Assembly (NCBI GenBank): GCA_011800155.1
Contig: CM022377.1
Coordinates: forward strand, 1,178,001 to 1,242,000
Direction: 5' to 3'
Length of the DNA: 64,000 bases
DNA from: Flammulina velutipes
Lineage: Eukaryota > Basidiomycota > Agaricomycetes > Agaricales > Physalacriaceae
This document shows, piece after piece, positions 1 through 10,792 of the stretch. The notes below the pieces were generated by a model. It had not been told where the DNA came from, did no database searches, and saw only the letters and a list, made by a program, of their open reading frames with translations. Within the stretch, counting starts at the first letter, position 1. Every line of letters begins with the position of its first letter. The translations under genes and the position numbers were made by a program.

Positions 1-2499
1 ACCATTGGTGGACGTCTCCAAAGAGCTACCCCCTTCGCAAGTTCCTGTTTCGAGCACTCGACCGTTGCAAACAAATCTTACGACCTTTACGCATGTGCAA
101 AGATAAAAGCTGAATACTTAGATCCGGGTACGTAGGACGATCCTACGTGGATTTACTCGAGATACCCTCCTGACAATATGAATAGCTATTCGCTCAGATC
201 TATTTGGCGCCTATATTAATGTAAGGCTGGCTGTTTTTCTCATGATCTTTAGCTTACAGTCACGACCAGGCTCAATGGGAAGCGTGTCAAGCCAAGTCTG
301 AGCAATGCACCCTCAATTGGTTGGATCCCAGCGCTACTCCGCCGCAGATCTGTCAGCAGGGCGCTGTACCATCTTACTATGTACATGGGTCCCCGGTTCA
401 TCAGTACCCTCTCATTCCTTTTTCATAGATTGATGTGCAAGATTATAGGGACGTCGTAGCTGCCTTTGACTTCGCCCAGGCGGAGAACGTGCCCGTCACG
501 ATAAAGAATACTGGAGTACGTTCTTCTAACGCATATATATTTATATTTAGCTGACATTCGATTAAAAAAACAAAGCATGACTATATGGGTCGAAGCAGTG
601 GGCCTAACACGTTGGGTATTTGGGTGAGTCAATGTCCTGTTTGTGTGGCGTAGTATCTTAATTTGTCAATTCAAGACTCATCACCTCAAATCGGTGGGAC
701 CGTTACCATGGTACAATTACTGGATTTCTAACAGATAATCAGGTCTCTTATGACGCGGAGTTCGTCCCCGCCGGATGCACAAATAGGCCATCAACGAGTG
801 CAGTAACATTTGGGGTATGTTCTTAGTTGTCAACTTAGTATGTATCTCACCGCTCGGGGTCATAACAGAGTGGTGTCCAGTTCTTTGATTTGCTTGAGTT
901 CGCAAATGAACATAACATCACCATTCCTGGCGGCGCCGAACCTACTGTTGGTATTGGTGGTGGCTATCTGCAGGTCTGTGACTACGATTACTCCATGAAT
1001 CAACACTTATCATGGTGTAGGGAGGTGGGCATAGGTACATATGATGTGTCCTACTTTTTTCTTGGTTGATGTAGCTTTTGCAGTCCTTTGTCAAACATCT
1101 TTGGCTTAGCGGTGGATCGAGTGGTGAGCGTTGATTCATTCCATATTGCAATCATTTCATGCTGCCTACGTGTAGCTGGAGTTCGAAGTCGTCGTTCCGA
1201 CTGGGGACCTACTCGTAGCCAACGACTGTCAGAATTCTGATCTATTCTTTGCGCTCAGAGGAGGGGGAGGAGGTACCTTTGGAGTTGTTATGTCCGCAAC
1301 GACGCGTGCGCTCCCGCGTGCTAACCTCGTTACGTTAGTACATTTTTCGCCGCACATCACGAGTCTAATAGTCCAAAAGTGTGTCTGCCAGAATCACAGC
1401 AGAGACGCCTATCGAACGATTTCTGGAATTCGTCATTCCGCGTTCTGTTCAATGGTCAAGGGATGGTGAGTTCATCTTTCTCGATATGGTGTAACCTGAA
1501 GATATACTGTATATAGGCTGGAGTGGCTACATATACGTAGGTGGTGCCTACTACTCTATGAGTTACTCTGATTAGCCACCACAGAGTCAGGGAATTTTCC
1601 ATTTGAGCAAACTGGATATATCAACTGAGGAGGCGCTTGCATATATGGCACCTCTTCAACAATTCATACGGGATGAACTCAACCTAACTTTGACGACAAC
1701 AACTTCATCGTCGTATGGCGAGTTCCATGAGATATTTATGCGCCAGTCTACCGAGGGTCTGGTGGGTCGTCCGTCATTATTATAGGATCGACAGACTGAC
1801 CGCAATTACCTATAGCCTCAATGCATCCCAGTCTTTGCAGCGTCTCGCCTTATTCCTGCATCGACTTTCACAGATTCTCCGACCGAATTGCTCGAGGTGC
1901 TGATGAGTTTGATCAAGAGGATGCCGGTCTCTTTCATATTCGCCAACGCACCCTATAGCTATAGCACGTTTCCGGATAGTGGGCCGACCAGTGTAACACC
2001 AGCTTGGAGGTCGTCCGTGTGGGATGTGAGTTTTTCTTTACCAGCCTTAAGTTCGGAAGGCTAATATCACCTACAGGTGACATTCGGGCAGACGTGGGAC
2101 TATTCAGCGTCGGCGTCAGAACACGAGCTCGTATCTCGTGATTTTTCACGCTCCATGGACCCTCTGAGAGCTATCACACCTGGAGGTGGTGCATATGGGG
2201 TACGCTGTTATATTGAACTGTGAATGTATTGTTCTGATAGGTTTCCAGAATGAGGCTGATATCTATGAACCCAATTTTGAAGGTGAGGACAAATATCGTT
2301 TTATGGCTGATGCTTACATGCTGGGATCGTAGACGCGTTCTGGGGGAGCAATTATGAACAACTTTTGGGCATCAAACAGAAATAGTAGGCGTTGTATTGT
2401 ACTCGTTGGTGTGTATTGACTCGCCGAAGTGACCCGGGGCATCTACTAGACTGTTGGCGATGTGGTCCGTGTCCTGCTTCCTCCAAGTGTAATGACTGA
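1..2499 (+). CDS. FAD-linked oxidoreductase, BBE/VAO type (5' end outside window)
   Basis: This is a flavin oxidase of the berberine-bridge-enzyme-like group, mostly secreted enzymes that oxidise sugars or secondary metabolites. The window opens inside the gene, in frame at base 1 ([17 protein letters not shown]). Exons carry the family landmarks in order: a [10 protein letters not shown] stretch before 380; KNTGHDYMGRS across 495-600, whose His is the usual site of covalent FAD attachment; [14 protein letters not shown] near 930-975; GGGHS near 1020; [17 protein letters not shown] near 1235-1290; and the C-terminal BBE segment ending [12 protein letters not shown]. At the place where bicovalent members have Cys (GLCPTVG) this protein has Ala-Glu, so single His attachment is likely. 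Introns are short (for example 128-252, 381-428, 2385-2429) and one exon is only 18 nt (676-693). A phase-1 join at 2384/2430 restores the final exon. The substrate cannot be told. Confidence 0.88.
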
Positions 2500-2694
2500 C
2501 CTTCGCGTAGTTGGTTGGAAGGGATCTGAAGATCCGAGATACAGTTGCTACTTCTAATCCAAGGAGCTTGCTAAGTACTGTAGCTTCTCGGAGAATTACA
2601 ATTTGACGTGATTGATTTGTACGCGTCGCGGAGCCACGTGGTCGTTTTGTTCTTTCCATTCTACCACCACCACTGTCGGTTAGAATGCTCAGCA

Positions 2695-5600
2695 ATGTCA
2701 ACGTTGTTGCCGTTCCACACAAAAATTCTCAATGAAATACACGATCCATCGACGTCGGAGCTCGTCGTGCTGGCTCGCGGGCTCGGCCTACGACGCATCC
2801 TATGCACGCTCATGAAAATCTACAATTCGCCAGAAAGCCTTGTTTTGCTCGTCAACGCTACCAACGAGGAAGAAACAGAGATTGGCGAAGAGCTTAACAA
2901 CATGGGATGTCGGAAACCAGGCTTGCGAGTCGTTGACTATGAAGCTGGAACGAATAAGACTCGGTGAGTGACTGACTCGACGTGCCATGAAGCGATGCTC
3001 ATCTTGCTGCAAAGGAAGGATTTGTACAAGGGCGGGGGGCTCATCTCAGTCACATCGCGTATCCTCATCGTTGACATGCTGCAGAACGATATCCCTATCC
3101 CTCTCATTACTGGCATCATCGTTCTTCACGCCGAACAGTGAGCAAATTGAGATTCTAGCCTTTGCTCGTCGTGACAATGCACAGAGCAAGGCCTGTTCAT
3201 CTCGTCCCTTTCATCGTTCGCCTCTACAGGGATGGCAACGATAAAGGATTTCTCAAAGCCTTTACTGACCAACCGGAGCGCATCACGAGCGGGCTTTCAC
3301 CTCTCAAGAGCATTATGAAGGAACTTCGCCTACGCAAAGTTCATATATATCCTCGGTACGCGGTCTCTATATCGTCCCAATTTGCGTGAACGCTCAGTCT
3401 TCCAGATTTCACGAAGATATCAAGAAAGTCCTTGAGCGCAAGCGCGCGGATGTGGTCGAACTCTCTCAGCACCTGTCTGAGCCTATGCAGGAGATCCACG
3501 ATGCTGTCGTCCAATGTCTCAATTCCACGCTCGCTGAACTGCGACGCTCTCGAGCCGAGGTTTGATTTCCACTACCATATTCAATATAGTCGCTAACCAA
3601 TACGGCAGCTCGACCTAGACATGCTCACGCTTCCAGCAGCCTATTTCCCATCCTTCGATTTCCTCGTCCGTAAGCAACTCGACTCAGTCTGGCATAAGGT
3701 TGGGCCTACCACGAAGGCTCTGGTTTCCGACCTTAGCGTTCTGAGGCGACTAGTCACATATTTGCTCAGTTATGACTCTGTCCAATTCAACTCGTTCTGC
3801 GAGATGCTCATCGCTTCCGCTGAGGGAAGCAAAAGCCCTTGGTTACTCAGCGACCCAGCAAGCATCATCTTCCAAACCGCAAAAAGGCGCTGTTATACCC
3901 TCACTGCACACCAGGTCGACGAACACCAAGATGAGTGGGACATCCTAGATGAAATGGACGGCACCGGCAAGCCCAAATGGATACCCCGTGGCATGGATCC
4001 CGTGCTAGAGGAACAACCAAAATGGAGTTTGCTCGCTGAGGTGCTCGAGGAGATAGAAGGCGAAATTCTCAAAATCGAGAGCAACAAGGCGTTCAAGAAG
4101 GCTCCAGGGACGAATACTACGCTCGTCATGTGTACGTCGGCAAGTACATGCGACCTAGTCAAGGAGTTCCTATCCAGCGCAGACCAGAACAAGCCAAAAG
4201 GTCAGTGGGGCAGAAGCATGATGCTGAAGAAACTACGGAAATGGTTATACTGGAAAAGTCGGGCGGCAAAAGAGGGGAAATCTGTCCAGGCTTCGACTAT
4301 CATGGCCATGCAGCCTGAAGAAATTGGACCCGTCATCGACTTACTCGATGCAGCGCTGAAAAAGAAGGACCAGGAAAGAGCCGAACAACGTGCAAAACGA
4401 AGGCGCGTGAGAGGTGGCGCGCCTACTGCTGGTTCTTCAAGGCAGCCGAGCGAGCCGCCGTCTGCACAGGCAGTTCCTATCTCAGACGAGGTGTAAGTGC
4501 GCCTACGATCTCAATGGTTCAGGTCGCTGATATTCTACAGTTGGAACTATGGCGAGCTCTACCTTTTGGCGAACGACGACGACATCGATTCTGCCACATA
4601 CAATGCGCTCAATACAGTTGATTTCGATACTTATTTCGGACTTTTGGCGCCTGAAGAGACAGTCATAGTCAAGCCTTACTCCGACGACACGGACGACCGG
4701 ACTTTGGACGAAATCAAGCCCCGTTTTATTGTGATGATGGATCCATGCATGGAATTCATCAGGCGCGTTGAGGTAGGCGTTACCCTCAGGCTAATCCTCC
4801 TTCTGATATCCTCTAGGTGTACAAATGCGCCAATCCGGGCTTAGCAGTGCGAGTATATCATATGGTCTACGCAAACTCGTGTGAAGAACATAAGTATCTT
4901 GCAGGCATTAGGAGGGAAAAGGAGAGCTTTGAGAGGTTGATCAGGGAACGAGGTGTACGTCGCGGGTTCGAAACGCCAGTTCTCTTGCTAAAACGGTTCT
5001 AGAGTATGCTTCTTCCCATTCTAGAGGATCCCCGCACTTCATCTAGTGACGCTATTATCAAGACCATCAGTACTCGTGTCGCCGGGGGTAGAAAAGAACT
5101 GAACAAGGAGCCATCCAGGGTGAACTTCTTCAACTTGAACCTGAAGCTAGCATGACTCTCATGCATCATTCTTAGGTTATCGTGGACATGCGAGAATTCG
5201 GGTCTACCCTCCCGTCGATGTTACACGCCGCCAACCTGCGCATCATACCAGCAACTCTGACCGTCGGTGATTACATATTGACGCCTGACATATGTGTAGA
5301 GCGGAAGAGTCTGCCGGATTTAGTGGCGTCTTTCAACAATGGGCGTTTGTGAGTCTCTGGATACTCATGTTTGATCCTGCGAAGTGACTGTGATCCAGGT
5401 ACACCCAGTGTGAAATCATGTCTGTCCATTACAAGAACCCTATGTTGCTGATCGAGTTCGAGGAGGATAAGGCCTTCTCCTTGGATGTCAGCTCGTCCCT
5501 TGTCCCCACTCGCTAGTTTTTTTGTCTGATTCTGTTCTGCATAGATCGTCTCCGACATCAAACAGTACGGCAAGGCCCAAAATCGTTTCCAGAATAAGGG

Positions 5601-6024
5601 CAAGGCGTCGACGTCGACGACCGGAAAGAACTCGGAGTTTGAGACAAGGAATTCACCAAGCATCCAATCGAAGATCGTATTGTTGACTCTAACGTTCCCC
5701 CGTCTGCGCATTATCTGGTCTTCAAGCCCAAACGCCACCGCCCAAATTTTCAAAGATCTCAAGATGGAACGAGCGGAACCCGATCCTGCTAAGGCTATTG
5801 CGACTGGGGCGGAAGAAGATCCGGACGCGGGGGCAGGTGTTAATTCTGCAGCAGAAGAGTTGCTGAGGTCGCTGCCGGGTATTACAGCGAAGAACGTGAA
5901 GTATGTGATGAGCAAAGTGGGGAATGTGCGTGAGTTTTGTGAGCTGGATCTCCGTGGGGTGCAGGAGATATTGGGAGCTGGGCCTGGAAAGGCGTGTTAT
6001 CAGTTTATGCACCGAGGAGAGTGA
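2695..6024 (+). CDS. RAD1: DNA repair structure-specific endonuclease XPF/Rad1 (ERCC4 family)
   Basis: This is the catalytic subunit of the XPF-ERCC1 (Rad1-Rad10) nuclease, which cuts the 5' side of lesions in nucleotide-excision repair and trims flaps in recombination. The N-terminal helicase-like part is well conserved ([58 protein letters not shown]). A charged linker with KRRR at about 4390 follows. The ERCC4 nuclease domain begins with [16 protein letters not shown] and holds the GDY...VERKSLPDL signature at 5268-5330, with the metal-binding ERK intact. The C-terminal helix-hairpin-helix pair includes [19 protein letters not shown] and ends at the stop in 6022-6024. At least five short introns interrupt it; the first runs from 2964 to about 3013. 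The ATG at 2695 gives a normal XPF N-terminus; an in-frame upstream extension from 2608 has no family similarity. Confidence 0.95.
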
Positions 6025-6782
6025 CGAGGATCCATCTGTAAGTAACGACGCGAACTAGTGTAGCGTGTGTGTGCTAAATCTGTGCCTCGAGGTTATCGAC
6101 GCGAATCAGCTGCATCGACGCGTCCGAACTGGCCTGTCAAGGGAAAATACGTACTTTAAAGGTGACTAGTTTCCCACCGGAGGCAGGGACGAATGCGGCT
6201 TCGATTCTATAACGGAGGGACTCACAAGGCTGCAGCAACATACACATCTCCGAATCAGTTTATTGAATGATCGCAATACAAACTTTTGCAGTGTGCATGC
6301 TTGGAGAGGAAGCTGTATTACTTTTGGCAGCGATAGGCACGAACTAGCTACCTTTGACCATGCGAAAATTGGGGTCTCGTCGGGGTCCACACTTCTTTCT
6401 CAGACTGACGGAGGATTGAGTCGTAAGTATAGCCTTTTTGTTTGCGTCGAATCCGTTTCATTGGGCCTTCGACCGGCCTCGTTGTGGGGGACTGTCGATT
6501 CCATACTTGGCCTTGCAAAATACTTTCCATCAGTTGTGTGGCATTGACGCGCTAGCTCTCTTTCAACTTTCCTTGTCGAGCACAGGCTGTGGGGGAGCGC
6601 CTCTTCCCTTTGTTCTTGATCAAGGTGTACAACAACTACCCGAGTGACAGCCCTGGGCTTTTTTGTATGTTGATGTGGGTCCATCGCCTCGAAAATAGTA
6701 TTGACTGGTGGCTTACTTAAACAGCAATTCTACACCGTTTTGACCCACGCTCGCACATCCTGGCATCCTCTCTGGATACGAT
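6025..6782. other. Intergenic, RAD1 to zinc-finger gene
   Basis: The 758 bases hold only short overlapping ORFs on both strands with no recognisable domain. I expect the RAD1 3' end and the promoter/5' UTR of the zinc-finger gene here. No repeat or RNA gene was seen. Confidence 0.5.
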
Positions 6783-8277
6783 ATGTACGCACACAGCGAG
6801 TCCTTTCATCGCCGGGACGGTAAAGCTGTTTTCTGGAGGCATTCGGAATCCACACAGGACGTACAGCACACCGCAGCTGCGACGAACCACGAGGAACAGG
6901 CGCTTCAGCCTGGAGGTATAAGAGAGACTCCCATACTCACTCCGCAACCCGTCATGGCCCATCGTAGCTCGTCGCTACGCCACAACAACTCGTATCCGTC
7001 CTTGTCACAGAGCGCCTCTCCGGATAACCGAATGGACGCATACGAGAGCTCTGGTATGCCTGCGATCTCTCAACAGCAGGATAATTATTACGCCACATTT
7101 CAGCATAACGCGCAAACGGGCTACAATATGATACCGGCAGCCTTACACGCCCAATTATCATCCTCCCGCACCAATCCAGAATTCCAAGCGACTAATACCG
7201 ATAATTATTCTTACAACGATCGGTATCCCCAACCGTACTACTATCCCTCGTCGCATTCCTTTCCGACGGCACCACAGCGTATTCCGCACACAAATTCCTC
7301 AGGCGGAACGTCCGAATTGCTCAGGTATCCACTGGAGGAGCCTCCACGTCCTAAAGCTCCCCCACCTGTAGCCTCGACGTGGACGCCACCAACCGGTATT
7401 GTCGGATTCCGTGGCCAGGAAGCCGTGGACCGGTCCTCAGTGGCGCAGGATGCTATCAGGACGAAGAAGAAAGCCAAAATGCACAGGTGTACGGTCTGCT
7501 CCCATGAATTCCCTCGGTGAGTATAACGCCACTCTTCATTTCAATCCAATTTTGACCCTCTTCCCTAGGCCGAGCGGTTTGCAGACTCATATGAATAGTC
7601 ATAATAACGTCCGTCGTAAGTCTGCGTGTTTAATTGTGCTGCTGTTGACGGATATTGATTAATACATTTACAGCGTATGGATGCTCATTCCCTGGCTGCA
7701 AAAAGACGTTTGGCGTAAGGTCGAACGCGAAGCGACACCTGAGAACGCACGGACCGGTTCCACAAGGCGACCTCATCGCTGTCATAAAAGCAGAATCCCC
7801 GCCGTCCCCCTCGAGGACTCGACATTCGGATGTCTATAATCACTCTTCAACTGCATACCAGCTAGACCAGACATACTATTCGTACGGCGAATCGGCTCTT
7901 CCTGTAGTTTCTTCTGCGACGCGGTGGCTGCCGGCTAGTCTCATGGGATGCACGAACGCTTCGCAGCTTCGCGAGGCCACCGATCGCGAGTACTACTCGT
8001 CTTCGGATTACGACTTTGAGCACGAAGATGGCAGCGACGGATCCGATGTGTCGAGTGTCAGTGGCAGTCTGCTTCCCCTTCAGCCTGTGGTGCCGGATGA
8101 ACGACCTGAGAGCTACGAGGAGAGAAACTCGTATCTCCCGATGCCAGCCTACCCGTACCATCCTTCTCAGGTGAGCATATTCCCTAAGCTAGTATTGTGT
8201 CTGCGCTTAAATGAAGATCTACACAGTTCCGAGTCCTGCCTGGTCCTCGCGTTCCTGAGGAATCGAGTTTTCAATAA
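6783..8277 (+). CDS. C2H2 zinc-finger transcription factor
   Basis: This is a nuclear DNA-binding regulator. Its first ~230 residues are low-complexity (Ser, Tyr, Gln, Pro rich), with a proline-rich stretch EEPPRPKAPPPVAS. A basic KKKAKMHR leads into two adjacent C2H2 fingers. Finger 1 is CTVC...HMNSH (C-x2-C-x12-H-x3-H), split by an intron after FPR at about 7518. Finger 2 is CSFPGCKKTFG...HLRTH (C-x4-C-x12-H-x3-H) at about 7680-7745. The tail is acidic (EHEDGSDGSDVSS). The last intron starts after 8170 and the final exon reads FRVLPGPRVPEESSFQ to a TAA at 8275-8277. The start could be 6783 or the in-frame ATG at 6954 (MAHRSSSLRHNNS), which begins where fungal two-finger regulators usually do. 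The paired-finger architecture is common in Agaricomycetes, but the target genes are unknown. Confidence 0.85.
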
Positions 8278-8734
8278 CCTTTAGAATACTTCATGGCATT
8301 CATACACGCCGCCTAACTCCCTTTTACTCTTCCTGTTCTTGTGCTTGATGTATTTTTTGTCATATAAATAGTTACCATTTACATCCATCTAGTTACCCTT
8401 GTAATGCGCATTGTACTTGTATTTAGTTGAAAAGCTTTAATTCTGATGTGTGTGTGGCGCAACTTGATCGAACTGAGATATTGACGCGATCGTTGCGAGG
8501 CTCGAACCACGCGATTAATGCTTTTTCCTTAATGCTCGATTTCACATCCATGTTTGCTAAGCACAATAGCTGCGCCACATTGCGCGATTGGCAGGGACAG
8601 GACCGACGACGCCGATGGGGGTACTGATCGATCGCGTTGTCTTTACGTCACGGTCGATAAGTTGCAGAAGCTATAAAGTATGCTGGCAATTCTTTTGGAT
8701 TCTTTCCTTCCTTTCTTCCCGCCACCATCGCAAA
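8278..8734. other. Intergenic between two + genes
   Basis: The first part is AT-rich, as expected for a 3' UTR and polyadenylation region; the last ~100 bases are pyrimidine-rich ahead of the ATG at 8735. No gene was recognised. Confidence 0.5.
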
Positions 8735-10694
8735 ATGTCCGGACAGCTCCTCGACACGCCGTCTAAACACACCTTCTCCGTCGCTGGCCTCGTCGACAGG
8801 ACGTGCAACTTTGTCTATGAAACGGCTTTCCGTGCCGGATGGTCCCCTCTCACTGGTCTTGCAGAGGCTGCAGTCACTTCGTAAGGTGCCTCGTGTACCC
8901 GTTAGCCTTTGACTGACTGGAACAAGGCTCATGCGCAAATCCACCAAAGGGAGCTTCCGAGTTCTCACCTACCGCAACATATACACCTTCCCGCCAGGCG
9001 GCCCTCCACCAGACTCGGACGCGCGTACTGCTGAACTACGCGTCGTAAATGATTCCTTCTGGCTCCGGCTATGCGCTATGGGCGACCTGGGGTTTGCGGA
9101 GGCATATATGTATGGCGACGTTGAATGCAACGATCTCGTTGCCCTCTTCCATGTGAGAAATCAATTTCACTTATGCACAGCTTCTGATGCCCCTCTAGAT
9201 ATTTCTGGACAATCGTGACAACCTTGCCAGTCTCGAATCCAAGGCAGCCTATCTATTTACCCTTCCTCAGAAGATTACTTCCCTACGCTTCCTCAACACC
9301 ATCGGTAACTCACGTTCCAACATCTCCGCACATTATGACATTTCAAACGACATGTTCGCTGGTATGTTTCAACATCTATTATCTTACATGCGTCTGACAT
9401 ATCTTTAGCATTCCTTTCGGAGGATATGACATACTCCTGTGCTATATTCGACGATTTGGACGGTGATCTAAAGTCCGGGGCAGACCTTGCGCGCTTTAGT
9501 GGAGGACATGGCTTGCTACGCGTCAACTCGAACCAGACAACGGTACCACAGATATCAGATGATGCCCTCTATCACGCACAGATGAGAAAACTTGCCCACA
9601 TCATTCGGAAGGCAAGAATTCTCCCTGGACATCGCGTACTAGAGATAGGCTCGGGCTGGGGTTCCATGGCCGTTCTCATTGCGCAAACCGTCCCGAACAC
9701 CACCGTAGACACTCTTACACTGTCCGTCGAACAGCAAGATCTAGCGCGACAAAGAATCAAGGCTGCTGGCTTGGAGGATCGGATTCATGTTCATTTGATG
9801 GACTACAGAGACATGCCCATTGAATGGCAGGGTGCATTCGACCGTTTCATTAGCGTTGAGATGATTGAAGCCGTTGGGCAGAACTTCTTGCCGACATACT
9901 GGTCAAAGGTTGACTGGGCGCTGAAGAAACACAACGCCGTCGGTGTTGTTCAAGTCATCACCATCCCAGAAGCTCGTGAGTTTCGTAATGCCGTCGTTTG
10001 CTCACTGCTAACATGCCCCTAGGGTTCGAGCGTTACATACAGGAAATCGATTTCATACAAAAATGGGTACGCATCCACTAATTCGTCTTGAACCGTCGCT
10101 CATATTCCTTTTTACAGAGTACGCTCGAACACAGCTATTCCAATTTTCACTATCTGACTCGTTTTCAGTCTTCCCCGGTGGCTTCCTTCCCACACTCACG
10201 TTCCTACTTGACACTCTTCAAACGGGATCGAAAGGAAAGCTGACGGTGGACTCGGTCAGCAACATTGGCCCCCATTATGCGCGGACGCTCCGCGAATGGC
10301 GGAAACGATTCTTAAAGGTGTTTGATACCAAGATTGTACCGGCACTTCAGGCGCAATATCCTGATGTCATGTCGGGGCCACGAGGAAAGCAAGAGATACA
10401 GGTCTTCAAGAGGAAATGGATATGTGAGTACTATGTTATGTTTTTCTGTGTCAAAAACCTCATCCATCCGATCAGATTACTAGTGAGTTGACGGTGCAGT
10501 CGACGATTTCATCTTCTAATTCTCGATCTCTGCCATAGCTGTTATTGTGAAGTTGGTTTCTCGACCCGCACGTTGGGAGGTAAGTCATTCCACCATTCTT
10601 TCGCGCTATCTTGCTCAAAGAAACGCGTCTAGATCATATCGTGACCTTCGCGCGTGAAGGAACTGTAGAATACGGGTGCGACACGTTTGCTTAG
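8735..10694 (+). CDS. Cyclopropane-fatty-acyl-phospholipid synthase-like SAM methyltransferase
   Basis: The enzyme family adds a methylene or methyl group from S-adenosylmethionine to unsaturated acyl chains of membrane phospholipids. The N-terminal half has the lipid-facing region (LTYRNIYTFPPGG, AYMYGDVECNDLVALF). MTYSCAIFDDLDGDLKSG precedes the SAM-binding core; motif I is VLEIGSGWGSMAVLIA near 9639-9685, followed by LSVEQQDLARQRIKAAGL. FISVEMIEAVGQNF and VFPGGFLPTL are family signatures. The C-terminus, reassembled across three short introns, reads IYYYCYCEVGFSTRTLGDH and ends in CDTFA. At least seven introns are present, so this is a resident eukaryotic gene even though the family is best known from bacteria. 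The ATG at 8735 follows a GC-CACC-rich leader. Its 3' end faces the convergent gene that stops at 10793. Confidence 0.9.
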
Positions 10695-10792
10695 GCAAGG
10701 CAAGTGAGAGTGATATCCTGGATATGTAGAGTGCTACTGATACATAATGCTGTTGTAACGACCTTATCACCTATACCTAGTACATACAATAT

